Assembly: GCA_963751615.1 (NCBI GenBank) | Contig: CAVVVG010000006.1 | Span: forward strand, 558,001 to 622,000 | Source: Palsa-892 sp963751615 | GTDB lineage: Bacteria; Pseudomonadota; Alphaproteobacteria; Rhizobiales; Xanthobacteraceae | Length of the DNA stretch: 64,000 nt | Direction: 5' to 3' | Shown here: piece by piece, positions 35,601-45,414 of the stretch | How positions within the stretch are numbered: position 1 is the stretch's first letter | How the letters are laid out: the number at the start of each line of letters is the position of its first letter | Position numbers and translations under genes: made by a program | The notes under the pieces: generated by a model | What the model was told of the DNA's origin: nothing | The model's input: only the letters and a program-made list of their open reading frames with translations | Database searches by the model: none

Positions 35601-36380
35601 ATGGTCAGAAAAATGTTAAATGATCAACTCGTCCTAAAACCGCTCTCTGCGGCGCAAGCGGGTGCCGGGCCAATCGAATGGCGCATAACAAGCGCGCCAG
35701 TCGGCTATGAGGAAGCGATCAGCGTTATGGAAGCGCGTGCGGCTGCCATCGCAAACGGACAAGCATCCGAGTTAGTTTGGCTGCTCGAGCATCCCGCCCT
35801 GTTCACTGCAGGAACCGGGGCGCGCGGTGAAGATTTAGCCGGCACTGATCGCTTCCCGGTTCATATGGCGGGACGCGGCGGCAAGCTCACCTATCATGGC
35901 CCCGGCCAGCGAGTGGCCTATACCATGCTTGATCTGAGACGCCGTGGCGCGGACGTGCGGCGTTATATGATTAGTCTCGAGGAATGGATCATCCGAACGC
36001 TCGCGCGTTTCGACGTGCAGGGCGAACGTCGCGCGGATCGTGTCGGCGTATGGGTCCGAAGGTTGGATAAGGGCGAAGGTTTTGAAGATAAGATCGCCGC
36101 GCTCGGAATTCGCGTGAAGCGTTGGATCACGATGCACGGTATCTCGATAAATGTTGACCCCGATCTTTCGCACTACAATGGCGTGCTTGCCTGTGGCATC
36201 GCAGAGCAAAAACTGGGCGTGACCAGTCTTGCCGATCTTAGCGTACGCGCTACGATGAAGGAACTCGATGTAGCGCTGAAAGATAACTTTCGAGAATTAT
36301 TTGGGCACATTGATGAGATTTCTGAAACCCTTCCTGATGTTCCTTCACGAGAAATTATTCCACAGCGCACCGTTTCATAG
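35601..36380 (+). CDS. lipB: Octanoyl-[ACP]:protein octanoyltransferase
   Basis: Transfers octanoate from ACP to lipoyl domains, the first step of de novo lipoate assembly. The LipB signatures GRGGKLTYHGPGQRVAY, the Lys in RVKRWITMHGISINV and the catalytic Cys in LACGIAEQKLGVTSL are present. I start at ATG 35601 (259 residues); ATG 35613 is equally possible. lipA is not in the window. Confidence 0.92.
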   Translation: MVRKMLNDQLVLKPLSAAQAGAGPIEWRITSAPVGYEEAISVMEARAAAIANGQASELVWLLEHPALFTAGTGARGEDLAGTDRFPVHMAGRGGKLTYHGPGQRVAYTMLDLRRRGADVRRYMISLEEWIIRTLARFDVQGERRADRVGVWVRRLDKGEGFEDKIAALGIRVKRWITMHGISINVDPDLSHYNGVLACGIAEQKLGVTSLADLSVRATMKELDVALKDNFRELFGHIDEISETLPDVPSREIIPQRTVS

Positions 36381-36475
36381 TCGCGCTGGTTCCGTAATGG
36401 ACTAGTTGGTAATCGCGGCGCGTGCTCTACACTGGGACTGACCCCATACAAGTCAAAATCAAAAGGAGAGAACTC

Positions 36476-37216
36476 GTGAAAGATGATCGTGGGACGATAC
36501 TTAGCCGCCGCAATTTGCTCCTGCTCGGTGCCAGCGCCGCGCTGATCGCGCCATTTCCGTCCGCCCTTGCGCAGACCACTGGGAATAGTCCGATGAAAAT
36601 CGGCGTCATCGGTTCGGGTCGGCTGGGTGGCACCGTCGGCGGATTGTGGACGAAGGCTGGGCATCAAGTGATGTTTTCCTCGCGCCACCCAGACGAACTG
36701 AAGCCGCTTCGCGAAAGTCTCGGTCCCAATGCCAAGACCGGCACCGTCGCTGAAGCCGTCGCCTTCGGTGAGGTTATCTTTATCGCTGTTCCCTACGCGG
36801 CCCTACCGCAGGTAGGTAACGAGAATGCGGCAGGCCTGAAGGGCAAGGTCGTACTCGATGCTTGCAATCCGATCGCATCGCGCGATGGTGATATCGTGAA
36901 GGAAGCCAACGAAAACGGAGTCGGGGCAACCTCCACAAAATATCTGCCCGGCACACGTCTCGTCCGTGCATTCAACTCGTTCGGCTCTGGCACTTTTGCA
37001 CGTGAGTCCAACCGCGCCGGCGAAAAGTACGGCGTTCCCATCGCAAGTGATGATGCCAGCGCACTCATCGTCGCCGCAAAACTCGTGCGCGACGCCGGCT
37101 TTGAACCGGTCGCTGTGCCACTCGCTCGTGCTAAAGAATTTGCACCGCCCGCTCCACTCTTTACCAAAGCGATGCCCGTTAGCGAATTGAAGAAGGCGCT
37201 TGGAATCATGCAATGA
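36476..37216 (+). CDS. Tat-exported NADPH-dependent F420-reductase-like oxidoreductase
   Basis: 246 residues from a GTG start preceded by AAGGAGAG. A Tat signal (SRRNLLLLGASAALIAPFP) ends near SALAQT. The mature protein opens with a Rossmann site IGVIGSGRLGGTVGG, then SSRHPDELK, matching the F420-dependent NADP-oxidoreductase-like NAD-binding family. A folded NADP protein exported by Tat is plausible since the cofactor can be loaded first. Its stop overlaps the start of the downstream transporter gene by four bases, so both are coupled. The substrate is unknown. Confidence 0.8.
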   Translation: MKDDRGTILSRRNLLLLGASAALIAPFPSALAQTTGNSPMKIGVIGSGRLGGTVGGLWTKAGHQVMFSSRHPDELKPLRESLGPNAKTGTVAEAVAFGEVIFIAVPYAALPQVGNENAAGLKGKVVLDACNPIASRDGDIVKEANENGVGATSTKYLPGTRLVRAFNSFGSGTFARESNRAGEKYGVPIASDDASALIVAAKLVRDAGFEPVAVPLARAKEFAPPAPLFTKAMPVSELKKALGIMQ

Positions 37217-38541
37217 AGAAAAACGGGGCTAGAGCTACTGGCGACACGCGTGCCAGTGATTTTCTCTATTCCTTATTGAAGCGCGTCATTGATGTACGGC
37301 CCGAGGAAGCATCGGCGCTTATCTGGTCCTGGTTTTATATTTTCGCATTGCTTTCCTCATATTACGTAATGCGTCCGATCCGCGACCAGATGGGCGTTGC
37401 GGGCGGCGTGAATAATTTACAATGGCTGTTCACTGGCACACTCGCAGGAATGTTGCTGCTGAACATTCCTTTCGCTTATCTCGTAAAAAAACTTCCGCGC
37501 ACGCGCTTCATTCCGATCAGTTATCACTTTTTTGCGGCAAACATCCTTTTGTTTGCACTAGTGCTTGGTCTTACAGATGCTGAGCAGACGATCTGGGTCG
37601 GTCGTGTTTTTTTTATCTGGATATCGGTCTTCAATCTTTTCGTCGTTTCTATTTTTTGGGCGCTAATCGTCGACATCTTCAATTCCGAGCAAGGCAAGCG
37701 CCTGTTCGGCTTCATAGCCGCAGGCGCCACTATTGGTGCGATTGTTGGCTCTGGCGTCACGGCTTCTCTCGCGCGATACGTACCGACACCCGCGTTGCTG
37801 ATCGGATCCGCCCTGATGCTTGAAGTCGCCGTCTACAGCGTTGGACGGCTGTCGAAACTTGCCTCGTCTCTCAGCACGCGACCTTCAATTGGCGAAAACC
37901 CTGTCGGTGGCAGTATCTGGGCCGGCTTCACACACACATTCAAGTCGCCCTACCTCGGCAACGTTGCAATTTTCATTCTTCTGTATGGCACTACAGCTAC
38001 GTTTCTTTATTTCGAGCAAGCTAGCATCGTTAGTGGCGCCTTTAAGGACCGTGGCGAACAGACCTCGTTTTTCGCGACGGTAGATTTGCTCGTAAATGCA
38101 CTCACGCTGTTCGTGCAATTGTTTCTCACTGGAAAAATCCTGCACTGGTTCGGTGTGAGCCTGACGCTCGCGCTTTTGCCTGCGCTCACGTTAGTCGGAT
38201 TTACCGCGATTACACTTTTGCCGACGATCGTGGCGCTGGTCGCGTTCCAGGTGCTACGCCGTTCCAGCGATTATGCGATTACCAGGCCCACGCGCGAGGT
38301 TCTCTACACAGTCGTGCCGCGCGAAGACCGTTACAAGGCGAAGAATTTCATCGACACGGCCGTCTATCGCGGCGGCGACCAAGTTGGGGCCTGGGCGTAT
38401 GCGGGATTGGGTGCGCTGGGTTTGGGTGCCGCAGGGATTGCTCTTGTTGCCATTCCGCTCTCTTTAATCTGGCTCATCAACGGCTTGTGGCTCGGAGGTA
38501 AACAGGAATCGATGGCGGCGAAAAGAACTGTAAAACTTTAG
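37213..38541 (+). CDS. MFS-type transporter related to ADP/ATP (nucleotide) carriers
   Basis: 442 residues with about 12 membrane helices and no signal peptide. The motif SSYYVMRPIRDQMGV, the block FWALIVDIFNSEQGKRLFGFIAAGATIGAIVGS and the late DYAITRPTREVLYTVVPRED resemble the Npt/Tlc nucleotide-transporter branch of the MFS seen in free-living proteobacteria. In obligate intracellular bacteria such carriers import ATP; the substrate in free-living relatives is unsettled. It is coupled by a 4-bp overlap to the Tat-exported oxidoreductase. Its stop overlaps that of convergent acyP. Confidence 0.75.
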   Translation: MKKNGARATGDTRASDFLYSLLKRVIDVRPEEASALIWSWFYIFALLSSYYVMRPIRDQMGVAGGVNNLQWLFTGTLAGMLLLNIPFAYLVKKLPRTRFIPISYHFFAANILLFALVLGLTDAEQTIWVGRVFFIWISVFNLFVVSIFWALIVDIFNSEQGKRLFGFIAAGATIGAIVGSGVTASLARYVPTPALLIGSALMLEVAVYSVGRLSKLASSLSTRPSIGENPVGGSIWAGFTHTFKSPYLGNVAIFILLYGTTATFLYFEQASIVSGAFKDRGEQTSFFATVDLLVNALTLFVQLFLTGKILHWFGVSLTLALLPALTLVGFTAITLLPTIVALVAFQVLRRSSDYAITRPTREVLYTVVPREDRYKAKNFIDTAVYRGGDQVGAWAYAGLGALGLGAAGIALVAIPLSLIWLINGLWLGGKQESMAAKRTVKL

Positions 38542-38831
38542 TCCGTCATCAGCATCGAAAACATTTCACCGGAATTTCGCTTCAGCAATTCCTGCGCATC
38601 GGCGTCCTCGATATCGAGCCGATCGACCCGCGCTAGGGCCGGTCCCTGGCCGCACACGTCGATCATTTCATCGAGATCAAATTCATTGCCCGCGATTACC
38701 GCTTCGACCGAACCGTCGCGGCAGTTGCGCACCCAACCTTTGAGTCCTCGCTCTTTCGCCTCGCGCTCAACAAACGCACGGAAACCCACACCATGAACGC
38801 GGCCATGGATGATGAGGCGCGCACACCGCAT
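38538..38831 (-). CDS. acyP: Acylphosphatase
   Basis: 97 residues with the whole family signature: GRVHGVGFRAFV (phosphate-binding loop with catalytic Arg) and GWVRNCRDGSVEAVI (catalytic Asn). It hydrolyses acyl phosphates such as carbamoyl phosphate. Third gene of a tight set: 9 bases separate it from the cyclotransferase gene, which is 7 bases from pccA. Confidence 0.92.
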   Translation of the reverse strand: MRCARLIIHGRVHGVGFRAFVEREAKERGLKGWVRNCRDGSVEAVIAGNEFDLDEMIDVCGQGPALARVDRLDIEDADAQELLKRNSGEMFSMLMTD

Positions 38832-38840
38832 ATTCTGTCC

Positions 38841-39275
38841 TCAATTTGTGTGCATGACCGGCAAGAATTTTTCCAGTTCGCGCACGTAGTCCTCCGGAAA
38901 CTCCCATGAACGAGCTGCGGCAATCACCATTTCCTGATAGCCCGGTTTCGCCCGCCCGGGACGCGCATCGACCGCATAATAGATCATCGCCCGTAGCAGC
39001 TTACCACCATGATGTATCGGAATGGTTGCGGGTCGGTACAGACCTGACTGTACTGACTCATATACATCGAGCTTCGAAAGATGCTCCGCAGTGATTCGCC
39101 ATAGAACTCCGTACACTTTCGCGCTGCGGCGGGGAGCGATCGACGCATAACCAGAAGCCGCGATGTAGAAGATTTGATTTTTCGCATCGGCGATGCCCAC
39201 CGGCTCGGCTCGCCGGCAAAGGCGCGTCATATGCACGCGATCCATATTCATGCCGAAGGAAAAATAGAGGCGCAT
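38841..39275 (-). CDS. Gamma-glutamylcyclotransferase-like protein
   Basis: 144 residues of the AIG2/GGCT fold: start YFSFGMNMD (substrate-binding loop, YGSN-like), YGVLWRITAEHLSKLDVYE with the catalytic Glu in YESVQSGLYR, and a C-terminal helix. It may release 5-oxoproline from gamma-glutamyl compounds. A GAGGCAGGA site precedes the ATG. It lies between pccA and acyP in one operon, without an obvious metabolic link. Confidence 0.85.
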   Translation of the reverse strand: MRLYFSFGMNMDRVHMTRLCRRAEPVGIADAKNQIFYIAASGYASIAPRRSAKVYGVLWRITAEHLSKLDVYESVQSGLYRPATIPIHHGGKLLRAMIYYAVDARPGRAKPGYQEMVIAAARSWEFPEDYVRELEKFLPVMHTN

Positions 39276-39282
39276 TCCTGCC

Positions 39283-41298
39283 TCACGCGAATTCTAGGAT
39301 CACCGCATCGACCGCTAGGCTGTCGCCGGGCTTTACGCAAATCTTTTTCACGGTAGCGTCACGCTCGGCGCGCAGCACGTTTTCCATTTTCATCGCCTCG
39401 ACGATCGCAAGCTGCTCACCCGTCTTGACCTCCTGCCCTTCGACAACCGCAATCGAGATCACGAGACCGGGCATCGGGCAAAGTACCTGCTTTCCGCTGC
39501 TCGCCAACTCCTTCACCGGCATCAACCGCGCAAGCGCCGCTTCCGATCCAGTATAGACATGCGCCTTCGTCTCAATGCCGCGCCACGCAAGCGCGAAACC
39601 ATTCGGGATCGCGCGAACTTGCACTGTTATTTCTTTACCATCGATAGTGCCGGCCCAGATCAACTCGCTGGGTCGCCAAAACGAATGAAGAAAGTGGACT
39701 TGCGTATCAACTTTATTGCCGCTGAGAAAGCGAATGCCGATCGCATCCTCCTGCCGCATGATTTCGAGCCCGACCTCAAGTTCTCCCAACCGAACTAGAC
39801 GCCGTTTTTCCCGCATCACCAGACGGCCGATCAGTTGACCGGAAATCTTGCGTTTACGCTCGCCGAGCACATGATCCATGGCGGCCGCCACGGCGGCGAG
39901 TGTCTTCGCCGTTTCGCCCTCCGGTTTACTCACGTGAAAACCATCGGGATATTCTTCCGCGATAAAGGCGGTTGAAAGTTTCCCCTCCTTCCATCGCGGA
40001 TGCTGCATCAGCGATGCCAAGAATGGAATGTTATAACGTACGCCTTCAATGGTGAAGGCATCGAGCGCCTCGCTCATCGCCTCGATTGCGGCAAGGCGCG
40101 TCGGAGCATGAGTAATGAGTTTTGCGATCATTGGATCGTAGAACAATGAAATTTCACCGCCTTCATAGACGCCGGTATCATTGCGGACGATTGCTTCACC
40201 ATGCTTGCCTTCCTTCGGCGGCTGATAGCGAACAAGACGGCCGGTGGATGGCAAAAATCCACGAAAGGGATCTTCGGCATAGATGCGGCTTTCCACCGCC
40301 CAACCGGAAAGTTTCACGTCGCGCTGCGCAATCGAAAGTTTCTCGCCCGCCGCAACCCGGATCATCTGTTCAACGAGGTCAATTCCCGTGACAACTTCGG
40401 TTACCGGGTGTTCGACTTGGAGCCGCGTGTTCATTTCGAGAAAATAAAAACTCTTGTCCTGCCCCACTACGAACTCGACAGTGCCCGCAGAGTCATAACC
40501 GACCGCCTTGGCGAGGGCGACCGCCTGTTCACCCATGGCCTTGCGAGTTTTTTCATCAAGCAAGGGCGACGGTGCTTCTTCAACGATTTTCTGGTTGCGC
40601 CGTTGAATCGAACATTCGCGTTCGCCAAGATAAATGCAATTCCCGTGCTTGTCGCCAAGCACCTGAATCTCGATATGGCGCGGATTAACAATGAATTTCT
40701 CGACCAACATGCGATCGTCACCGAAAGAGGATTTTGCTTCCGATTTCGCGCGATCGAACCCCTCGGCGACCTCCGCTTTTGAATTTGCGATCCGCATGCC
40801 CTTGCCACCGCCACCGGCAGACGCTTTGATCATCACCGGATAGCCGATCTCGTCGGCAATCTTCGCCGCATGCGTCGCATCCTCAATTACGCCAAGGAAA
40901 CCGGGCACGGTTGAGACCTTCGCTTGCGCAGCGAATTTTTTTGATTCAATTTTGTCACCCATCGCCTCGATCGCACGCACATTTGGGCCAATAAAAACGA
41001 CGCCCGCCACATTCAAGGCCTCCGCGAAAGCCGCGCGTTCGGACAAAAATCCGTACCCGGGATGAACAGCTTCCGCGCTTGTCTGCTTGCACGCCGCAAG
41101 AATTTTTTCGATAACAAGATAAGATTGCACCGCAGGCGGTGGCCCGATGTGGACGGCCTCATCCGCCATCTCGACATGCAACGCGTCGGCATCGGCATCT
41201 GAATAGACTGCAACGGTCGAGATACCCATCCGCTGCGCGGTTCTGATGACCCGGCACGCGATCTCACCTCGATTGGCAATCAGAATTTTGCCGAACAT
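39283..41298 (-). CDS. pccA: Propionyl-CoA carboxylase alpha subunit
   Basis: 671 residues: biotin carboxylase with ATP-grasp GGGGKGMR, a PCC-type BT domain (WAGTIDGKEITVQVRAIPNG), and a biotinyl carrier with EAMKM, the biotin Lys near residue 637. It forms methylmalonyl-CoA from propionyl-CoA with PccB, encoded 5-9 kb away on the same strand. It is the first gene of a three-gene operon. Confidence 0.92.
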   Translation of the reverse strand: MFGKILIANRGEIACRVIRTAQRMGISTVAVYSDADADALHVEMADEAVHIGPPPAVQSYLVIEKILAACKQTSAEAVHPGYGFLSERAAFAEALNVAGVVFIGPNVRAIEAMGDKIESKKFAAQAKVSTVPGFLGVIEDATHAAKIADEIGYPVMIKASAGGGGKGMRIANSKAEVAEGFDRAKSEAKSSFGDDRMLVEKFIVNPRHIEIQVLGDKHGNCIYLGERECSIQRRNQKIVEEAPSPLLDEKTRKAMGEQAVALAKAVGYDSAGTVEFVVGQDKSFYFLEMNTRLQVEHPVTEVVTGIDLVEQMIRVAAGEKLSIAQRDVKLSGWAVESRIYAEDPFRGFLPSTGRLVRYQPPKEGKHGEAIVRNDTGVYEGGEISLFYDPMIAKLITHAPTRLAAIEAMSEALDAFTIEGVRYNIPFLASLMQHPRWKEGKLSTAFIAEEYPDGFHVSKPEGETAKTLAAVAAAMDHVLGERKRKISGQLIGRLVMREKRRLVRLGELEVGLEIMRQEDAIGIRFLSGNKVDTQVHFLHSFWRPSELIWAGTIDGKEITVQVRAIPNGFALAWRGIETKAHVYTGSEAALARLMPVKELASSGKQVLCPMPGLVISIAVVEGQEVKTGEQLAIVEAMKMENVLRAERDATVKKICVKPGDSLAVDAVILEFA

Positions 41299-41368
41299 GC
41301 CCCGTACTCAACGATCCCGTAGCCTTGTGTTGCTGCGCGGCACGGAATAAGTCAATTGGCCCACGCAC

Positions 41369-41650
41369 TTGAAGCGTAACACAACCGCAAGCAATTCGGA
41401 TATTGGCAAGACGCTCGCAAGATTGATGGGACTGGAAATTCCGAACAAGGAAGCATCAACCAGCCGTGTGCTTGCAGAAGCGTTGAAAGGCAGTGAAACG
41501 ACCGCGGATCGGCTCGGCGTCATGAAATCGGAACCCGGACCGGCCGGTCTCGTCACGGCGCTAAACTTTCAGACGGTCGAAACGGTAATCAATCTCAACG
41601 CTGCCGGTTTTCCGGGGCGCACGGTCGGCCTCGACTTTTGTCGCCGCAGT
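41369..41650 (+). pseudogene. C-terminal remnant of a phosphodiesterase/sulfatase-like protein
   Basis: An open frame starting only with TTG reads SDIGKTLARLMGLEIPNK, VLAEALKGS, SEPGPAGLVT, FPGRTVGLDF. From memory this pattern matches the C-terminal ends of alkaline-phosphatase-superfamily proteins (DIGKTLAHLLGL and AAGFPGRTVGL blocks), but the N-terminal catalytic part is missing, so it is a fragment. It has no credible ribosome site. Confidence is moderate because only memory supports the family match. Confidence 0.45.
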
Positions 41651-41890
41651 AATTGCGCCGAGAAACCGCGCAGACACCCCCCAACGAAGTGTCAAACTTG
41701 ATAGCTTCGGCGCCCTTTAAGTGCAGCAATTCCAATTCGATAAATAACACTTTTAGAATAAGTGAATTATTTTTTTATCTAGTAATCTGTGTGGAAATAA
41801 GTATATTTGGCTGCAGAAGGAAATATATAGTGGGGACGAACGAGCAACCTCAAACGCTCGGCGAACCCATCCCCTGCAAAGGAGGCTCTC

Positions 41891-42553
41891 ATGACGCTCT
41901 CGATTGGCGACACTGCCCCAAATTTCGAAGCTCAAACCACCGAGGGAAAAATTAAATTTCATGATTGGATCGGTGACAGCTGGGCGGTCCTTTTTTCGCA
42001 TCCAAAGGATTTCACACCAGTGTGCACTACCGAACTCGGTTATATGGCCAAGATCAAGCCGGAGTTTGACAAGCGCGGAGTGAAAATCATTGGTCTGTCC
42101 GTCGACCCGATCGACAAACACGCGACCTGGGCACAGGACATAAAGGAAACACAGGGTTTTGCGCCGAACTACCCCATGATTGGAGATACGGATTACAACG
42201 TATCAAAACTTTACGGCATGCTTCCCGCCGCCGTGAGCGGAGATCCCGCAAAGCGTACGCCTGCTGATAATCAAACCGTCCGCAACGTTTTCGTCATTGG
42301 CCCAGACAAGAAAGTCAAACTGATCCTCGTCTATCCTATGACCACCGGCCGCAACTTTGACGAAGTGCTTCGCGTGATCGACAGTCTGCAGCTAACGGCA
42401 AAACACAAGGTCGCGACACCAGCGCAATGGAAGCGAGGCGAGGATGTCATCATCGCGGGATCCGTCTCCGATGAAGACGCGAAGAAGATCTATCCGCAAG
42501 GCTGGAAATCGCCGAAACCCTATATTCGTATTGTGCCACACCCAAAGGTATAA
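41891..42553 (+). CDS. 1-Cys peroxiredoxin (Prx6 type)
   Basis: 220 residues. The peroxidatic Cys lies in DFTPVCTTE near residue 45; no second conserved resolving Cys is found, and the long C-terminal domain (YPQGWKSPKPYIR) is that of the Prx6 group. It reduces peroxides using an external thiol. A perfect AAAGGAGG site precedes the ATG. The 150 bases upstream are very AT-rich, with a run of T and the inverted repeat CACTT-N7-AAGTG at about 41752, suggesting a strong or regulated promoter. The glutathione-dependent formaldehyde dehydrogenase gene follows. Confidence 0.92.
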   Translation: MTLSIGDTAPNFEAQTTEGKIKFHDWIGDSWAVLFSHPKDFTPVCTTELGYMAKIKPEFDKRGVKIIGLSVDPIDKHATWAQDIKETQGFAPNYPMIGDTDYNVSKLYGMLPAAVSGDPAKRTPADNQTVRNVFVIGPDKKVKLILVYPMTTGRNFDEVLRVIDSLQLTAKHKVATPAQWKRGEDVIIAGSVSDEDAKKIYPQGWKSPKPYIRIVPHPKV

Positions 42554-42695
42554 GCAGAAAAAATATACTGAGGCCTCCCCCTATGGACTGGCGGGTCGGG
42601 AATAATGCCGACTCCGCCCTTTTCTTTCTTGCGCTCCAAGCGTTGCTCGCACTGATATACTCGGGCAAAAAGAAGAGAAACCAGGGAGAAAATAA

Positions 42696-43805
42696 ATGGA
42701 AACCCGCGCTGCGGTGGCCTTTGAGGCCGGCAAGCCGCTTGTGATCACCAAGGTAAAACTAGATGGTCCGAAGGCAGGCGAAGCCCTGGTTGAACTGAAG
42801 GCGACAGGGATTTGTCACACCGACGAATTCACGCTTTCGGGCAAAGACCCTGAAGGACTCTTCCCTGCAATCCTTGGCCATGAGGGCGCGGGAATTGTCG
42901 TCGATGTAGGCCCCAACGTGACGTCGGTCAAAAAGGGCGATCACGTCATTCCACTTTACACGCCGGAGTGCCGTGAGTGCGAATACTGCCTATCGCGCAA
43001 GACCAATCTTTGCCAAAAGATCCGCGCCACCCAGGGCGCCGGACTTATGCCTGACGGCTCCTCCCGCTTCTCAGTCGACGGCAAGAAAATCCACCATTAC
43101 ATGGGAACATCTACGTTCTCGAACTTCACTGTGCTTCCGGAAATTTCGCTTGCGAAAATTCGCGAAGACGCGCCCTTCGATAAGGTTTGCTATATCGGAT
43201 GTGGCGTTACCACCGGCATCGGCGCAGTCATCAACACCGCGAAGGTCGAGGCAGGTTCGCGTGCGATCGTCTTTGGTCTCGGCGGGATCGGCCTCAACGT
43301 GATACAGGGTCTGAGGTTGGTTGGCGCCGAAATGATTGTTGGCGTCGACTTGAATCCAGATAGGAAGAAATGGGGTGAACGCTTTGGAATGACTCACTTT
43401 GTCAACCCAAGGGAAGCCGGAAGCGACCTTGTGAAGTATCTTGTGGATCTCACCAAAGGCGGTGCGGATTATACGTTCGAGTGTGTCGGGAATGTCGATC
43501 TGATGCGCACCGCACTGGAGTGCTGCCATAAAGGCTGGGGCGAGAGCGTCATCATCGGCGTGGCTCCCGCGGGCGCGGAAATCAGCACCCGCCCCTTCCA
43601 GCTCGTGACCGGGCGCGTATGGCGCGGAACAGCCTTCGGCGGCGCGAGGGGTCGTACAGACGTGCCGAAGATTGTCGATTGGTACATGGAGAAGAAGATC
43701 GAGATCGATCCGATGATTACCCACACAATGCCGCTGTCGGACATCAACAAGGGCTTCAATCTCATGCACGAAGGCAAGTCGATCCGGAGCGTTGTGCACT
43801 TCTAG
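42696..43805 (+). CDS. frmA: S-(hydroxymethyl)glutathione dehydrogenase / class III alcohol dehydrogenase
   Basis: 369 residues. Zn ligands: catalytic Cys in ATGICHTDE, His in GHEGAG, and the structural Cys quartet in ECRECEYCLSRKTNLC. The NAD site is GLGGIGLNVIQG; class III markers ATQGAG and FSRF-type residues are kept. It oxidises S-hydroxymethylglutathione formed from formaldehyde. The hydrolase for the product is not in the window. GGGAGAAAAT lies before the ATG. Confidence 0.95.
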   Translation: METRAAVAFEAGKPLVITKVKLDGPKAGEALVELKATGICHTDEFTLSGKDPEGLFPAILGHEGAGIVVDVGPNVTSVKKGDHVIPLYTPECRECEYCLSRKTNLCQKIRATQGAGLMPDGSSRFSVDGKKIHHYMGTSTFSNFTVLPEISLAKIREDAPFDKVCYIGCGVTTGIGAVINTAKVEAGSRAIVFGLGGIGLNVIQGLRLVGAEMIVGVDLNPDRKKWGERFGMTHFVNPREAGSDLVKYLVDLTKGGADYTFECVGNVDLMRTALECCHKGWGESVIIGVAPAGAEISTRPFQLVTGRVWRGTAFGGARGRTDVPKIVDWYMEKKIEIDPMITHTMPLSDINKGFNLMHEGKSIRSVVHF

Positions 43806-43882
43806 AAAAAAACGCTCCGCCGGACAATGAAGCGTATCGTTTCGGCTGATTAATGCTGCCAATAACAGGGGGAGGAATTCAG

Positions 43883-44305
43883 GTGGCCGTTAATGAAGTG
43901 AAGGAATTTTTGGAAGGCAATCGTTCGCATTTCTCAAAATTTATTGGCTTGAAAATCGTCAGCTATTCGCGGGACAAGATCGAAGCAATCTTGGAAGCGC
44001 GCGAGGAGCTTTCGAATCGCGCCGGCGTATTGCATGGCGGCGCCATCATGACGCTTGCCGATACCATCGGCGGCGTCGGCACCACGGCAAACCTGCCGAA
44101 AGGCTACGGCACCGTAACTATCGAAAGCAAAACCAATTTTATCTCCGGCATTCCCATCGGCGATACAGCCCATGCCGAATGCGTACCACTTCATCGCGGT
44201 CGCACGACACAGGTTTGGCAGACAAAGATCACGCGGAAGGACGGCCGCCTGGCTGCAATTGTAACGCAAACCCAACTCGTTATTTCGCGAAAGACGGATG
44301 GCTGA
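43883..44305 (+). CDS. PaaI-type hotdog thioesterase
   Basis: 140 residues: RAGVLHGGAIMTLADTIGGVG contains the HGG and catalytic Asp/Thr pattern of PaaI thioesterases, followed by TIESKTNFISGIPIGD. The start is taken as GTG 43883, as GGGGGAGG lies just before it; an ATG at 43853 would add 10 residues that include the ribosome site. It may clear acyl-CoA or aryl-CoA. Confidence 0.85.
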   Translation: MAVNEVKEFLEGNRSHFSKFIGLKIVSYSRDKIEAILEAREELSNRAGVLHGGAIMTLADTIGGVGTTANLPKGYGTVTIESKTNFISGIPIGDTAHAECVPLHRGRTTQVWQTKITRKDGRLAAIVTQTQLVISRKTDG

Positions 44306-44569
44306 ATCAATTTTTTCTGCTGACTGATGAAATCCTGCCGTTTCTTGAATAGCCCTTCATCGACTTTTTCCTGCTGAGCCAAAGGATTCAAGCGTTCGTC
44401 GTGCTTGCTAGTTGGGCGGCTGGACGCGCGCGCGAGACGTGCAAACGAAGAAAAAATGCCGCGTTCCGCAATCCGTTTCTTCTGTATTCCGCATCGAATG
44501 CGTTGCCACAAGGTTTTGTGCTATCCCATTGCTGAGAATCGTAAATTCTACATGACAAGGAACCGCCAA

Positions 44570-45203
44570 GTGATCGATTTATATACCTGGAGCACACCTA
44601 ACGGCCGCAAAATTTCCATTGCTCTCGAAGAACTTGGTCTTCCTTACACCGTGCATCCCATCAACATTGGTAAGGAAGAGCAATTTGCAACAGCTTTCCG
44701 TAAAATTAGTCCCAGCAGCCGCATCCCCGCTATCGTTGATCGCAGCAACGATTTCAGCATATTTGAATCGGGCGCGATTTTGCTTTATCTCGCGGAAAAG
44801 ACCAGCAAGCTCATGCCCAAAGGAACTTAGGGCACGTTACCGCGTGATTGAATGGCTGATGTGGCAAATGGGGGGTATCGGCCCAATGCTCGGCCAGGTC
44901 CATCATTTTGTAAAATACAATCCCGGTAAAGCACCCTACGCCGAAGAGCGCTATACAAAGGAGGCGCATCGGCTTTACCGCACGCTCGACGAGCGCTTGG
45001 CCGATCACGAGTACATGGCGGGTGACTATTCGATCGCCGATATCGCCACTTGGCCATGGATCGCGCGTTTCGAGTGGCAACAGATAGATCTTTCCAAATA
45101 TCCAAATGTGAAGCGCTGGTATGTCGCGATCGCCAAGCGCCCCGCGGTCCAAAAAGGCTATCAAGTGCCAAAGCACGTGGGTGATATCCCGATGCCAGCT
45201 TAA
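44570..45203 (+). pseudogene. Glutathione S-transferase (YfcG/Nu type) with a frameshift
   Basis: N-terminal domain from GTG 44570: MIDLYTWSTPNGRKISIALE, RIPAIVDRS and FESGAILLYLAEK, the YfcG-like GST start. The frame ends at TAG 44828 after LMPKGT. Without one T of the TT at 44827-44828, it continues as RARYRVIEWLMWQMGGIGPM to the end VPKHVGDIPMPA, a complete C-terminal domain. Length is 3n+1. With the shift removed the protein would be about 210 residues, as usual. Confidence 0.85.
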
Positions 45204-45414
45204 CGCGACCCACGCTTCTTGCGGCAAATCCGTGTTTGCGCAGCGGCAGGAACCCGGCCAGTCCCTCTCGAGCGCGGGTTTCCAAGCCGTTAACCAAAAT
45301 ATGGCAAGGCTTTAGCGGCCACGAAAAAGTCCTGCCGAATTGGTCCATTGGCCGTCGGCGGGGGGCTTGCGTGTGTATTGCGTAACGCGCGCTGGTCGCG
45401 TGCCGGGAGGGGAA

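Noticed and set aside
44191..44511. Minus-strand frame with a hydrophilic stretch (AQQEKVDEGLFKKRQD)
   Set aside because: It overlaps the end of the thioesterase gene and has no start with a ribosome site; no family recognised.
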